DNA of 64,000 nt, from NCBI RefSeq assembly GCF_037892545.1, contig NZ_JBBKBG010000007.1:18040-82039 (forward strand), in the 5' to 3' direction. The position numbers and the translations under genes were made by a program. The stretch comes from Pseudogracilibacillus sp037892545. Lineage in GTDB: Bacteria > Bacillota > Bacilli > Bacillales > Amphibacillaceae. Shown one piece after another: positions 19,002 to 28,930 of this stretch (within the stretch, counting starts at the first letter, position 1; the number at the start of each line of letters is the position of its first letter). The notes under the pieces were generated by a model. That model searched no databases. It was not told the DNA's origin and saw only the letters and a list, made by a program, of their open reading frames with translations.

Positions 19002-20939
19002 TTATTTTACGACAGAACCATTTGGTAATGCATCACTGACTGTTGCAAGTGATAATGTACCATCTTCATCTTCTCCAGAAAGAATCATGCCTTCTGACAT
19101 CTCGCCACGAAGTTTTACTGGTTTTAAATTCGCTACCACAATTACTTTGCGACCAACTAAAGCTTCCGGTTCATAATATTGTGCAATACCTGAAATAATT
19201 TGACGTTGTTCGCTTCCTAAGTCGATTTGTAGTTTCAGTAATTTATCAGCATTTTTCATTTTTTCTGCTTGTAACACTTCACCAACACGTAAATCAACTT
19301 TCGTAAATTCATCAAATGTAATTTCATTTGACGCTTCTTCTACTTTTTCTTCCGGTTTACTCATTTTCGCTTTAATAGAGGCAACTTCTTCCTCCATTTC
19401 TAAACGAGGGAAAATCGGCTTCCCTTTTTGTACTTTCGTACCAGCTGGAACAATGCCATGTTCTGTGAGAGACTCCCAAGTTTGATATGCCTCATCTGTG
19501 ATGCCTAATTGTTCAAACATTTTAACGGGCGTTTCCGTTAAAAATGGACGTATCATAATAGCAACCACACGTAATGCTTCTACTAAGTGTGCCATCACAT
19601 TCCCTAAACGATCATACTTTGTCTCATCTTTTATTAATTTCCAAGGCTCTGTTTCATCAATATACTTATTCGTACGGCTAACTAAATGCCAAATAGTACT
19701 TAATGCAACAGAGAATTCCATTTTATCCATCGATGATTGAACTTTTTCGATCGTCTCATCCATTAATGTTTCTAATGATTCATCTACCGCTTCTTCTTTG
19801 GAACGGAATGCTGGAATTTCTCCATCAAAATATTTCCCAATCATTGCGACCGTACGATTTAGTAAGTTCCCTAAATCATTCGCTAAATCAAAGTTAATCC
19901 GCTCTACAAATCCTTCTGGCGTGAACACTCCATCGGATCCGAACGGAACTTCACGTAATAAATAATAACGTAATGCGTCTAATCCGTAATCATCAATTAA
20001 AGTAACAGGATCAACGACATTCCCCTTCGATTTAGACATTTTTCCATCTTTCATTAAAAGCCAACCATGTGCAAATACCTTTTTCGGTAAAGGTAAATCT
20101 AACGCCATTAACATAATTGGCCAATAGATCGTATGGAAACGGACAATTTCCTTTCCAACTAAATGGACATCCGCCGGCCAATACTTTTTATACTTCTCTT
20201 CATTATCTGATCCATACCCTAGTGCCGTAATATAGTTCGTTAATGCATCAATCCATACATAAATAACATGTTTTGGATTTTCAGGCACTTGTATTCCCCA
20301 ATCAAATGTTGTTCGAGATACTGCTAAGTCCTCTAACCCAGGCTTAATAAAGTTATTAATCATTTCATTTTTACGTGATTCTGGTTGAATAAAGTCCGGA
20401 TTCTCTTCGTAAAACTGCAATAAACGATCTGCATATTTACTCATTCTAAAAAAGTATGACTCCTCTTTTACTTTTTCAACCGGACGATGACAGTCTGGAC
20501 ATTTTCCATCATCTAACTGTCTTTCTGTAAAAAATGATTCACATGGTGTACAATACCAACCTTCATAAATATCTAAATATATATCATCTTGGTCCACTAA
20601 CTGTTGGAAAATCTTTTGCACAACATCTTTATGTCTTGTCTCTGTCGTTCGAATAAAATCATCATAAGAGATATCAAGCTTTTTCCATAAGTCTTTAATG
20701 CCCGCAATCATTTCATCTAAATAAACTTGAGGGGTTTTCCCAACCTCTTTTGCCGCCTTTTGGATTTTCTGACCATGTTCATCTGTTCCTGTTAAATACA
20801 TTACATCATAGCCACGTAATCGTTTATATCTTGCCATCGCATCTCCAGCAACCGTTGTATATGCGTGACCGATATGTAAATTACCACTCGGATAATAAAT
20901 CGGCGTTGTTAGATAAAACGTTTTGTTTTCATTTGCCAT
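19002..20939 (-). CDS. metS: Methionyl-tRNA synthetase
   Basis: The 645-aa class I synthetase has the HIGH box (NLHIGHAYT), the KMSKS loop and a zinc knuckle (CTPCESFF..GKCPDCHRP near residues 127-147). A C-terminal EMAPII-like tRNA-binding domain lies at about residues 545-645. No T-box leader is visible upstream. Confidence 0.98.
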   Translation of the reverse strand: MANENKTFYLTTPIYYPSGNLHIGHAYTTVAGDAMARYKRLRGYDVMYLTGTDEHGQKIQKAAKEVGKTPQVYLDEMIAGIKDLWKKLDISYDDFIRTTETRHKDVVQKIFQQLVDQDDIYLDIYEGWYCTPCESFFTERQLDDGKCPDCHRPVEKVKEESYFFRMSKYADRLLQFYEENPDFIQPESRKNEMINNFIKPGLEDLAVSRTTFDWGIQVPENPKHVIYVWIDALTNYITALGYGSDNEEKYKKYWPADVHLVGKEIVRFHTIYWPIMLMALDLPLPKKVFAHGWLLMKDGKMSKSKGNVVDPVTLIDDYGLDALRYYLLREVPFGSDGVFTPEGFVERINFDLANDLGNLLNRTVAMIGKYFDGEIPAFRSKEEAVDESLETLMDETIEKVQSSMDKMEFSVALSTIWHLVSRTNKYIDETEPWKLIKDETKYDRLGNVMAHLVEALRVVAIMIRPFLTETPVKMFEQLGITDEAYQTWESLTEHGIVPAGTKVQKGKPIFPRLEMEEEVASIKAKMSKPEEKVEEASNEITFDEFTKVDLRVGEVLQAEKMKNADKLLKLQIDLGSEQRQIISGIAQYYEPEALVGRKVIVVANLKPVKLRGEMSEGMILSGEDEDGTLSLATVSDALPNGSVVK

Positions 20940-21279
20940 GTCTCAATCTCCTCTTTTATAACAATTATCTACATTTTACTATACTGATTAGCTATATTGT
21001 AGCGATTTTTCAATCATTTATAAAGTATATTACATTATTTCTCAAATAAAATATTCGTTTTTCTTATATAAGTATTTTTACCTAGTTTTGTTGAGCGGAA
21101 ATTGCCATTTAAGACTCAATACAATAATATATATTGGTTAATCTGAATTATTTCTGAAATTTTTGCTATTATTTAAGTTTTTTATAAGTATTTTCCTTCT
21201 CATATATATAAATTCATGTATAATATGTATATAATAAATTCTTATAATGAATATTTTGGAAAGGAGATTGAAGATTACA
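20940..21279. promoter_or_regulatory. Divergent metS/abrB intergenic region
   Basis: This very AT-rich 340-bp region contains TATAAT hexamers at 21219-21224 and 21230-21235 suited to abrB on the plus strand. Neither has a clear -35. No hairpin or T-box was found for metS. Confidence 0.5.
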
Positions 21280-21561
21280 ATGAAATCTACTGGTATGGTT
21301 AGAAAAGTAGATGAGCTAGGTAGAGTCGTTATTCCAATTGAATTAAGAAGATCATTGGATATTAAAGAAAAAGATGCGATTGAAATCTATGTAGATGGGG
21401 ACCAAATCGTTCTGAAAAAATACGTACCTAATATGGCTTGTCACATTACAGGTGAGAGTACATCTGATAACATCGCTCTTGCAAACGGCAAACTAGTTTT
21501 AAGTCCGAACGGTGCTAAACAGTTAATGGAAGAACTAAGCGACATTTTTCAACTAGTATAA
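21280..21561 (+). CDS. abrB: Transition-state regulator AbrB
   Basis: The 93-aa protein begins MKSTGMVRKVDELGRVVIPI, the swapped-hairpin DNA-binding domain, followed by the AbrB C-terminal dimerisation region. It represses stationary-phase genes during exponential growth. The ATG at 21280 gives the usual family N-terminus; the ribosome-binding site AAAGGAG lies 13 nt away, and an upstream ATG at 21247 lacks one. It is the only plus-strand gene in the chromosomal block, as expected from B. subtilis. Confidence 0.96.
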   Translation: MKSTGMVRKVDELGRVVIPIELRRSLDIKEKDAIEIYVDGDQIVLKKYVPNMACHITGESTSDNIALANGKLVLSPNGAKQLMEELSDIFQLV

Positions 21562-21650
21562 CTAACATACTAGATAGGTAGAATATTGCACATGCTATAA
21601 AGTCTATAAATATAAATATTTTATCTATCTTCAATCAAAAACATGGATAC

Positions 21651-21706
21651 AAGCTGAGATTTCGTACAAAACGTCCTATCAATGCACGTGTTACTTATCT
21701 CAGCTT
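21651..21706. terminator. Bidirectional hairpin between abrB and rsmI
   Basis: AAGCTGAGAT and ATCTCAGCTT form a perfect 10-bp stem around a loop of about 36 nt, between the convergent genes abrB and rsmI. T-richness is modest on both sides. Confidence 0.6.
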
Positions 21707-21726
21707 AAATTTTAACCGTTTACACA

Positions 21727-22599
21727 CTATTTAACATGGATATGTTGATACACTTCTCTTTTGGAAATACGACGATCTTTTGCCACTCGTTTCATGGCTT
21801 CTTTATTTGATAATCCTTCTTTTGCTTCATAAGCTTGTACATGTGCTTCTATCGAAAGACTTTCCCACCATATATTTTCATCTTCCAACATTTCTTCTTT
21901 TACACCTTCTATAAGGATACAACATTCGCCTTTTATTTCATTTGTGTCTAACCAATTGATTACTTCTTCCATCGATCCTCGAACAAATTGTTCATACAGC
22001 TTCGTTAATTCCCTTGCTAACACCATATTACGATTGCCAAGTATTTTCTTCATCATTTTCATCGTATCTTTTATTCGATATGGCGATTCATATACAATAA
22101 TGGTAGCTGGTAATTTCCCTATAAAGGATATAGCATCTTCTTTTTCTTGTTTTTTACGTGGTAAAAATCCATAAAAATAAAACGCATCTGTCGGTAATCC
22201 CGATGCAATTAATGCCGTTGTAGCAGCATTTGCTCCCGGAAGTGGAATAACATGTATCTGTTTTTCCGTCGCCGCGCGAACTAATTCATACCCTGGATCA
22301 GAAATAGCCGGCATCCCAGCATCACTTACTAATGCAATCGTTTCTTTCGCCTCAAGCCGTTGTAATAATTGTGGTATTCTTTCCATCCGATTATGTTCAT
22401 GGTAACTAATCAATTCTTTTTGAATTTGAAAGTGATTCAATAACTTCTGTGTATGCCGTGTATCTTCCGCTGCAATAACATCTACTTTTTTCAATGTCTC
22501 TAGTGCACGAAATGTAATATCTTCTAAATTTCCAATTGGTGTGGGTACTAAATATAAAATACCTTCTGCTTCTTTTTCAAAACTATTTTGTACGAACAT
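21727..22599 (-). CDS. rsmI: 16S rRNA 2'-O-methyltransferase RsmI
   Basis: A 290-aa SAM-dependent tetrapyrrole-methylase-fold enzyme that methylates C1402 of 16S rRNA. Motifs LYLVPTPIGNLEDITFRA, AAEDTRHT and VSDAGMPAISDPG are intact. Its start abuts the yazA stop. Confidence 0.97.
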   Translation of the reverse strand: MFVQNSFEKEAEGILYLVPTPIGNLEDITFRALETLKKVDVIAAEDTRHTQKLLNHFQIQKELISYHEHNRMERIPQLLQRLEAKETIALVSDAGMPAISDPGYELVRAATEKQIHVIPLPGANAATTALIASGLPTDAFYFYGFLPRKKQEKEDAISFIGKLPATIIVYESPYRIKDTMKMMKKILGNRNMVLARELTKLYEQFVRGSMEEVINWLDTNEIKGECCILIEGVKEEMLEDENIWWESLSIEAHVQAYEAKEGLSNKEAMKRVAKDRRISKREVYQHIHVK

Positions 22600-22868
22600 T
22601 ATGTTTTCTCCCCTTTTTCATATTGTTGGATCATCATATCCTTCTCCTCACGACGCATTTTTTTAATGTCATATTCTCTTTTTAATGCGGCCGATTTAGA
22701 AGAACATTGCTCCACATAAACGACTTCAAAAGGGCCTCGACCTCTCGTATATTTTGCACCTTTTCCACTTTCATGCACTTTTAACCGTTTCTCAACATCT
22801 ACTGCATAACCAGTATATAACGTATCATCTTTACATTGTAATATGTAAACGAAATGATCATTTCCCAT
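22599..22868 (-). CDS. yazA: GIY-YIG domain protein YazA
   Basis: An 89-aa UvrC-type GIY-YIG nuclease-fold protein (HFVYILQCKDDTLYTGYAVDVEKRL...GRGPFEVVYVE). The start at 22868 gives the standard N-terminus and overlaps the end of trmN6 by 11 nt, suggesting translational coupling. Cellular role unknown. Confidence 0.92.
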   Translation of the reverse strand: MGNDHFVYILQCKDDTLYTGYAVDVEKRLKVHESGKGAKYTRGRGPFEVVYVEQCSSKSAALKREYDIKKMRREEKDMMIQQYEKGEKT

Positions 22869-23601
22869 AGATAATCTTCCTAGCCTCTTCTGTATATGTT
22901 TCGTCATTTTCATAAATATATAATGGGGATAAAATATGTAAACCAGGTTTTCCATCTCTAACCCCTTCTATTAACAACGTATTTGCAGGTTTTCCCATCT
23001 TTGGATAAACGAGCTGCATTCTTTTCGGTTCTATTTTATATTGTCTAAACAATGTTATTAAATCTGTTAAACGCTCCGGTCTATGAACGATCGATATTTT
23101 TCCACCCGGTTTTACATACAGTTTACACGCTTTAATCACATCTTCTAACGTACATAATACTTCATGTCGTGCAATCGTTAAATGTTCGTTTACATTATGT
23201 TCTGTATCTTTCGGTGTCGCGAAATAAGGTGGATTACAAGTAACCACATCATAAAAGCTTTGCTTCATTGCTGCATGTCGCTCCTTTAAATCTCCTTCCA
23301 CGATATGAATGCGATCCTCCAAATGATTTAAAGCGACACTTCTTCTTGCCATATGTGCTAAACGTGGTTGAATTTCTAATCCAGTGATCGTTCCTTTTGT
23401 ACGTTTTGATAGTAATAGAGGGATAGCACCATTCCCTGTACATAAGTCTAAAATATCGCCACGATTAATTGGCATGTATGCAAATTGTGCTAATAATACT
23501 GCATCTAAAGAATAAGAAAAAACGGTAGGACTCTGAATTATTTTCATTGATTCATCCATCAATAAATAGTCTACACGTTCATCCCCAATTAATGTTTCCA
23601 T
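22858..23601 (-). CDS. tRNA1(Val) adenine-N6 methyltransferase TrmN6 (YabB)
   Basis: A 247-aa Rossmann methyltransferase with LDLCTGNGAIPLLL and catalytic NPPY (VTCNPPYFATP). The ATG at 23601 has a GGAGGGA ribosome-binding site. It is homologous to B. subtilis YabB and E. coli TrmN (YfiC). Confidence 0.93.
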   Translation of the reverse strand: METLIGDERVDYLLMDESMKIIQSPTVFSYSLDAVLLAQFAYMPINRGDILDLCTGNGAIPLLLSKRTKGTITGLEIQPRLAHMARRSVALNHLEDRIHIVEGDLKERHAAMKQSFYDVVTCNPPYFATPKDTEHNVNEHLTIARHEVLCTLEDVIKACKLYVKPGGKISIVHRPERLTDLITLFRQYKIEPKRMQLVYPKMGKPANTLLIEGVRDGKPGLHILSPLYIYENDETYTEEARKIIYGK

Positions 23602-23807
23602 TCTGTCCCTCCTAACAAGCATAAAAATGACTCATAAAGGTTCCTACGTGCAACATCTCCTGACAAACTTTCCATTGCACGTTTATTTCCTTGTAATCAT
23701 ACGAGCGAGTGTAACGTTATATGTACACTTCCTATACGTATGTACTATTATATTTCATTCTCATATGTACTTCTAGCGATTATCCGCTTCTACATTATCA
23801 TATAAAA

Positions 23808-23840
23808 AACACTGCTTTCCGTATATAGAGAGCAGTGTTT
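23808..23840 (-). terminator. Terminator after yabA
   Basis: Stem AAACACTGCT/AGCAGTGTTT followed by T residues on the minus strand, just after the yabA stop. Confidence 0.88.
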
Positions 23841-23849
23841 CGTGTACAA

Positions 23850-24188
23850 TTAGCCAAATAATTCGAGGCAAAACAAACAATCTTCATCTGTTCTGGGACT
23901 ACCGAATTGCATATGACAAATATGAAAACCTTCTTTATAAATTCGCGCTAAATTATCGAATCCCTCACCCGGTAACGCTGTGCCATTTCCAGATTCTGAC
24001 GTATCTGTTTCTGGCTCCCCATTTTCTTTATTTAAATACTGTCGTAAATGGTTATTTTCGATTTCTAGACGGTGATTTTCCTCAATAATATCGCTTAAAT
24101 CTTTTTTTAAGTTTCCTAACTGTTCATATAGTTCACCAATTTGTGTTTCCATATGTGAAACTTGATCAAAAATTTGCCTCTTATTCAA
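23850..24188 (-). CDS. yabA: DNA replication initiation control protein YabA
   Basis: A 112-aa protein with an N-terminal coiled coil (about residues 5-55) for tetramerisation and a C-terminal zinc motif (HICHMQFG..CLFC). YabA bridges DnaA and DnaN to limit initiation. It lies next to ricT as in B. subtilis. Confidence 0.95.
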   Translation of the reverse strand: MNKRQIFDQVSHMETQIGELYEQLGNLKKDLSDIIEENHRLEIENNHLRQYLNKENGEPETDTSESGNGTALPGEGFDNLARIYKEGFHICHMQFGSPRTDEDCLFCLELFG

Positions 24189-24203
24189 TCCTACCCACCT
24201 CTT

Positions 24204-25034
24204 TTACTCCGTTACTGGTATTGAAATAAGTTCTTCACTAATTAATTCGTTCAATGTATAATCGATGATTGCTTCATTTTCAAACAATTGAATTTGCACA
24301 ATGTTTTCCAATAAATTTATTCCTACGACCTTCCCAGTTCCTTCCGTCGTATGAATTTTTTCACCAACGTCTGGTAACTGTTGCTTCGCCGTTTCATAAT
24401 GGTCATTTTCATATTTCAAACAACACATGAGACGACCACATAGGCCTGATATTTTGGCAGGATTTAAGGATAAACTTTGGTCTTTCGCCATTTTTATCGA
24501 TACAGGATCAAAGTCTCCTAGAAATGTGGAACAACATAACATTCGACCACAAGGACCTATACCACCTAATAACTTCGCTTCATCTCTTACACCAATTTGA
24601 CGTAATTCAATACGTGTTTTAAACTTCGCAGCTAGGTCTTTTACTAAATCACGAAAATCGATTCTACCTTCTGCAGTAAAGTAAAATATAACTTTATTTC
24701 GATCAAACGTATATTCCACATCGACAATATTCATATCTAATTTATGTGTTTGTACTTTACGAATACATAAAGATAATGCTTCACTTGCCAATCGTTCGTT
24801 TTCTAGAACATTTTCTTTATCTTCTGTCGTTGCAATACGTAATACCTTTTTCAACGGTAATACGACATCCTCTTCTTCTACACCTTTATTTACGAGAACA
24901 ACTTCTCCAAACTCTATGCCTCTTGCTGTCTCAACAATTACGTAGTCATCTATATCAACTTGAAAGTCATTCGGATCAAAATAGTAAATCTTTCCCGCCT
25001 TTTTAAAACGGACTCCGATTACTTCTATCATCAT
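24204..25034 (-). CDS. ricT: PSP1-domain protein RicT (YaaT)
   Basis: A 276-aa protein whose PSP1 domain carries the cysteine cluster GPCGRMLCC...GLCGRLMCC near residues 165-206. The Ric (YaaT-YlbF-YmcA) complex binds Fe-S clusters, speeds Spo0A phosphorylation and directs RNase Y. It is placed between holB and yabA. Confidence 0.96.
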   Translation of the reverse strand: MMIEVIGVRFKKAGKIYYFDPNDFQVDIDDYVIVETARGIEFGEVVLVNKGVEEEDVVLPLKKVLRIATTEDKENVLENERLASEALSLCIRKVQTHKLDMNIVDVEYTFDRNKVIFYFTAEGRIDFRDLVKDLAAKFKTRIELRQIGVRDEAKLLGGIGPCGRMLCCSTFLGDFDPVSIKMAKDQSLSLNPAKISGLCGRLMCCLKYENDHYETAKQQLPDVGEKIHTTEGTGKVVGINLLENIVQIQLFENEAIIDYTLNELISEELISIPVTE

Positions 25035-25043
25035 AACCCACCC

Positions 25044-26036
25044 CTAAAAACGTAATACGAGCTGCTCCATTACTAATGTTGGATGAACATTTTGATTTAA
25101 TTTTTGCTTCGCTTCTAATATAGCTTGTAATATATGAAGTAATCTTTGCTCTGAAAATCGCTCGATTGCTCTATTTAACAATCCATCATTTGATTGGAAA
25201 AATAATAATTGCTCTACTCGTTGATTACGAAAATTCAATATATCTTTAAAAGCTAGTAGCATTAAATCTAAACCTAGTTCTTGGTCTTGTTTATCTTTTA
25301 CTTTAGGCAAATATGATTGGTGCATAAATAAATAACGATCTTCATAATTAGCAATTAATTGATAAATGAGCTGATATACTACATCTTTTATGTCATATAC
25401 TTTTTCTTCTTCATGTAATATTCTAGCTTCACTTATGTTATTCGTTAACGCACTAATAAGTCGCGACTGTGATTCGTTCATCGCGATATCATTATCTGCC
25501 ATTAATCTATGAATAAAAGCCTTCTGTTGTAACGGCTTAAGCTCCAATATTTGGCACCTGGACTGAATCGTCGGAATAATGCTTTGACCGTTATCTGTTA
25601 ACAAAAGTGCTGTTGTTTCTACTTCCGGTTCTTCTAAAAACTTTAAAATACGATTGGACGCATTCACTGTCAATGCTTCTGCATTCATAATAATATATAC
25701 CTTCTTGGCACTTTCCATCCCACGATATCCAAACTCATGTTGTAAAGCACGTATTTGTTCGGTTTTAATTGATTTCCCTTCTGGCTCAATCCAATGAACA
25801 TCTGGATGGTTTCCCGATAAAATACGTTTACACGTATGACAAGACTGACAAGGTTCTATTTTATTTACATTCGGGCAAAAAATCGTCATTGCAATCATCG
25901 TTGCAAATGTCTTTTTCCCCGTCCCTCTCGTCCCTTGAATTAAATAAGCATGAGACACGCGATTTTTTAAAAAGCTATTCATCATAATTTTCCCTGCAAG
26001 TGGTTGTACCTCCCGCAATTGTTCCCATGATTTCAT
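25044..26036 (-). CDS. holB: DNA polymerase III delta' subunit
   Basis: A 330-aa AAA+ clamp-loader subunit with a P-loop-like GTRGTGKKTFA near residue 34 and a zinc module CQSCHTCKRI near residue 63. The SRC motif (SRCQILELKP) is near residue 160. It pairs with DnaX, encoded in the same block. Confidence 0.96.
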   Translation of the reverse strand: MKSWEQLREVQPLAGKIMMNSFLKNRVSHAYLIQGTRGTGKKTFATMIAMTIFCPNVNKIEPCQSCHTCKRILSGNHPDVHWIEPEGKSIKTEQIRALQHEFGYRGMESAKKVYIIMNAEALTVNASNRILKFLEEPEVETTALLLTDNGQSIIPTIQSRCQILELKPLQQKAFIHRLMADNDIAMNESQSRLISALTNNISEARILHEEEKVYDIKDVVYQLIYQLIANYEDRYLFMHQSYLPKVKDKQDQELGLDLMLLAFKDILNFRNQRVEQLLFFQSNDGLLNRAIERFSEQRLLHILQAILEAKQKLNQNVHPTLVMEQLVLRF

Positions 26037-26056
26037 GCTAATTACTTCCTTTATTG

Positions 26057-26491
26057 TTAAGTATATACATTAATTAAAAGTCCTTCAATTTCCCCTATTA
26101 GTCCTAACAAGTCAACGCTTTTCTTTTCTTGGTCCATGACTTCTTCTGTTAATTGGACTAATTTCTCATCAATTTGATTCACCGTCGTTAGCTTATGATG
26201 AAAACGATTTACATGGAAGCTTCTCGATTCATGCAAAGAAAGCCCGTCATAAACAGTTTTTTGTAAAAACTCTTTCACCATTCGCTTAAATTTCGCCAAA
26301 TCTTTAAACGAACGAAAACGGGCTATTTTTTTTCCTTGTTCTGTAATATCGTCTATTAATTTCTTTAGTTCTTTTTCTTCTAAATGCTGTGTTTGTGTTT
26401 GAATGAGTTGCTGGAAATCCTTTTTTCCTTCTTGTACTCTTTTTGGCGTAACTTGTTCCACTTTCGAACGTATTTCCTGCCCAATTTTCAT
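26057..26491 (-). CDS. yaaR: YaaR family protein (DUF327)
   Basis: A 144-aa charged, largely helical protein (KIGQEIRSKVEQVTPKRVQEG...). It matches the YaaR family in length and position between darA and holB. Function unknown. Confidence 0.9.
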   Translation of the reverse strand: MKIGQEIRSKVEQVTPKRVQEGKKDFQQLIQTQTQHLEEKELKKLIDDITEQGKKIARFRSFKDLAKFKRMVKEFLQKTVYDGLSLHESRSFHVNRFHHKLTTVNQIDEKLVQLTEEVMDQEKKSVDLLGLIGEIEGLLINVYT

Positions 26492-26503
26492 GTTATAGCT
26501 CCT

Positions 26504-26833
26504 TTAAAAACGATAAAAAGATTCAATTGGTAAAATAAACACCGTCGCCCCGCCTACTTCTACTTTTACAGGCTTCGGTATGTAAGAATCCGCATTACCG
26601 CCCATCGGTGAAATTGGTGCTACCATTTGTTCGCGTTGTGAACAATTTTCTTTAATAATACGTAATGCATCATCAATATGTTCATCTTGGCATCCGATCA
26701 TTAAAGTCGTGTTACCTTCTTTTAGAAATCCACCTGTCGTTGCTAATTTTGTCGTTTGGAAGTTTTCTTCCGCTAACGCGTTAATTAGTCTATTCGAATC
26801 TTTATCTTGGACTACGGCAATAATTAATTTCAT
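26504..26833 (-). CDS. darA: Cyclic-di-AMP receptor DarA (YaaQ)
   Basis: A 109-aa PII-like protein. MKLIIAVVQDKD, the T-loop region TTGGFLKEGNTTLMIG and the C-terminal GGATVFILPIESFYRF match DarA/PstA. It binds c-di-AMP as a trimer; downstream targets are not established. Its start overlaps the tmk stop by 4 nt. Confidence 0.95.
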   Translation of the reverse strand: MKLIIAVVQDKDSNRLINALAEENFQTTKLATTGGFLKEGNTTLMIGCQDEHIDDALRIIKENCSQREQMVAPISPMGGNADSYIPKPVKVEVGGATVFILPIESFYRF

Positions 26834-27471
26834 CTTGAAGCCACTCCTTTCAAATGAGTAATAATTTTTGTATATACTTCATCTGTCACTTCTTCGATTG
26901 TCTTCATCGCATCCACTGATTGGATACGGTCTGAAAATTGCTGTAATAACAACTGATAACCATCATATACCCTTTGATGAAAATCTATTTTTTCCAAGTC
27001 TAAACGATTTACTTCTCGTTTCTCATTCGCATGGATCCTTTTTAACCCTTCTTCGGGTGTAATATCAAAGAAGATCGTTAATGCTGGCATATATGTGTCA
27101 ATTGCAAATTCATTTATTTTATATACTTCGTCTATGCCAATACCACGTGCATACCCTTGATAAGCAAGACTACTATCAAGGAACCGGTCACATAGAACAA
27201 TTTTTCCAGCTTCAATGGCTGGCTTTACCTTCTGTACTAAATGTTGGCGTCGGGCCGCTGCAAACAATAACGCCTCGGTCCTTTCTTCCATCTCGTTTGG
27301 TGGAGAATGTAATATGATCTCCCTTATTTTTTCAGATGTACTTATTCCACCTGGCTCTCTCGTTACTAACACTTCATATCCAGCTTGCTTAAGTCTTTCC
27401 TCTACAAGCTTTATAACAGTTGTTTTCCCTGCTCCTTCGCCACCTTCAATAGTAATAAAGTTATGTTCCAC
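26830..27471 (-). CDS. tmk: Thymidylate kinase
   Basis: A 213-aa kinase making dTDP from dTMP. Walker A GGEGAGKTT, the DRFLDSSLAYQGYARG motif and TREPGG are visible. I choose the GTG at 27471, spaced 8 nt from GGGAG, over the ATG at 27498. It is coupled to darA by an ATGA overlap. Confidence 0.95.
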   Translation of the reverse strand: MEHNFITIEGGEGAGKTTVIKLVEERLKQAGYEVLVTREPGGISTSEKIREIILHSPPNEMEERTEALLFAAARRQHLVQKVKPAIEAGKIVLCDRFLDSSLAYQGYARGIGIDEVYKINEFAIDTYMPALTIFFDITPEEGLKRIHANEKREVNRLDLEKIDFHQRVYDGYQLLLQQFSDRIQSVDAMKTIEEVTDEVYTKIITHLKGVASR

Positions 27472-27641
27472 AACCTTAGCTCCCTTTACATCCATCATCT
27501 TACACGTATTGGTTACAGACGATTATATTTCTATAAAAATACTTCCTTTCCTTCCTTCTATTGTACCATGATTTCTTCATATATTTAAATAATCAAGGAC
27601 GTTTTCCTGCTTTCTCTATAAATATTTTCTATGAAAAATTC

Positions 27642-27908
27642 TTACAAGACAAAAATATGAACCGCAGCAATAGATATAATGCCTAAAGGACCTAGTACCG
27701 TCGTAACTACAACGGTAAATATGTTAATAGGAATATGTAGCCCTAATTGACCACCAAATACATTAAAGAAAAACAACAGCAACAAACCAATCGTTAAGCG
27801 AACAGCTCCCTTTCCTACAAACGACATTGCCCCTTTTGGTGCTCGTACAATCATATAAAATAAGATAAAAATAAAAAGCCCTACAATGGTAACGGTAATC
27901 GTATTCAT
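27642..27908 (-). CDS. bofA: Pro-sigma-K processing inhibitor BofA
   Basis: An 88-aa membrane protein of two to three hydrophobic segments with the diagnostic NVFGGQLGLHIPINIFTVVV. BofA holds the SpoIVFB protease inactive in the outer forespore membrane until engulfment checkpoints clear. The yaaN, xpaC and csfB genes of B. subtilis are absent between tmk and bofA. Confidence 0.93.
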   Translation of the reverse strand: MNTITVTIVGLFIFILFYMIVRAPKGAMSFVGKGAVRLTIGLLLLFFFNVFGGQLGLHIPINIFTVVVTTVLGPLGIISIAAVHIFVL

Positions 27909-27974
27909 GCTTCTCTCCCTCTTCCCTTTTTCATCAATATATGAAAGAGAGAGAAGAAATAGAACAAATACCCG

Positions 27975-28187
27975 CTAATACTGTAGGACACTCACTTTTC
28001 TTCTTTTTGCTTCTTTTAATAAAAACATATATTTTGCTTCTGCTAATTTCATATGTTGCTCTGTTTCTAACAACGGATCGATACTATTTTCCACGATACG
28101 GCGTAAATGTTTCCATTCTTTTTCCGCATTAAAAATTGCATCTAATAACGCTTGGTCGGCAATTACTTTATACTTTTTTCTTCTCAT
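27975..28187 (-). CDS. yaaL: YaaL family protein (DUF2508)
   Basis: A 70-aa basic, helical protein (KYKVIADQALLDAIFNAEKE...EAKYMFLLKEAKRR). It matches YaaL in size and position between recR and bofA. Function unknown. Confidence 0.88.
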   Translation of the reverse strand: MRRKKYKVIADQALLDAIFNAEKEWKHLRRIVENSIDPLLETEQHMKLAEAKYMFLLKEAKRRKVSVLQY

Positions 28188-28238
28188 GTAACATCACCTG
28201 TCGTTTTGAATATAATATATATTGCAAAATTCGGTCGT

Positions 28239-28274
28239 AACGACTGAGATAAAGAAAGGTTTTACTCAGTCGTT
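28239..28274 (-). terminator. Terminator between recR and yaaL
   Basis: A 10-bp stem AACGACTGAG/CTCAGTCGTT around a loop of about 16 nt, 30 bp after the recR stop; the T tract is weak. Confidence 0.6.
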
Positions 28275-28303
28275 TCCACCTTATAAAATTTACTTTTGTC
28301 TCG

Positions 28304-28900
28304 TTATAACTCGCGTCGACCTTCTAATGATTTTGCTAATGTTACTTCATCTGCATATTCTAAGTCTCCACCAACCGGCAAACCATGCGCAATACGAGAA
28401 GCTTTAATTCCCGACGGTTTCACGAGACGCGAAATATACATTGCCGTTGCTTCCCCTTCAATATTTGGATTTGTCGCCAAAATAATTTCTTCCACATTAT
28501 TATCTTTTAATCGTTGGATTAAGCTAGGAACATTGATATCTTCCGGCCCAATTCCATCCATCGGGGAAATAGATCCATGTAAAACGTGGTACCTTCCATT
28601 AAATTCACGCATTTTTTCCATCGCGATCACATCACGTGAATCTTCCACTACACAAATAATGCTATCATCTCTTGAAGGATCTGTGCAGATAGCACATGTT
28701 TCTTTATCTGTTATATGGCCACAAATCGCACAGTGAGATAATTCCCGCTTTGCACTTACTAAAGCTTTAGCAAAATCTACTACATCATCGTCATTCATAT
28801 CGATGACGAAAAAAGCCAGACGGACAGCTGTTTTCGGACCGATACCTGGCAATTTAGTGAAACTATCAATTAAATTCGATATTGGTTCTGGATAATACAT
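28304..28900 (-). CDS. recR: Recombination mediator RecR
   Basis: A 198-aa protein with helix-hairpin-helix KLPGIGPKTAVRLAFF, a C4 zinc finger (CAICGHITDKETCAIC) and a Toprim domain (ICVVEDSRDVIAME). It acts with RecF and RecO in loading RecA. The order dnaX-ebfC-recR is conserved. Confidence 0.98.
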   Translation of the reverse strand: MYYPEPISNLIDSFTKLPGIGPKTAVRLAFFVIDMNDDDVVDFAKALVSAKRELSHCAICGHITDKETCAICTDPSRDDSIICVVEDSRDVIAMEKMREFNGRYHVLHGSISPMDGIGPEDINVPSLIQRLKDNNVEEIILATNPNIEGEATAMYISRLVKPSGIKASRIAHGLPVGGDLEYADEVTLAKSLEGRREL

Positions 28901-28930
28901 GATGATGCCTCCTAAAGGCGATAAAATAAA

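Noticed and set aside
20940..21250. T-box riboswitch upstream of metS
   Set aside because: No T-box core sequence, specifier stem or terminator was found on the minus strand.
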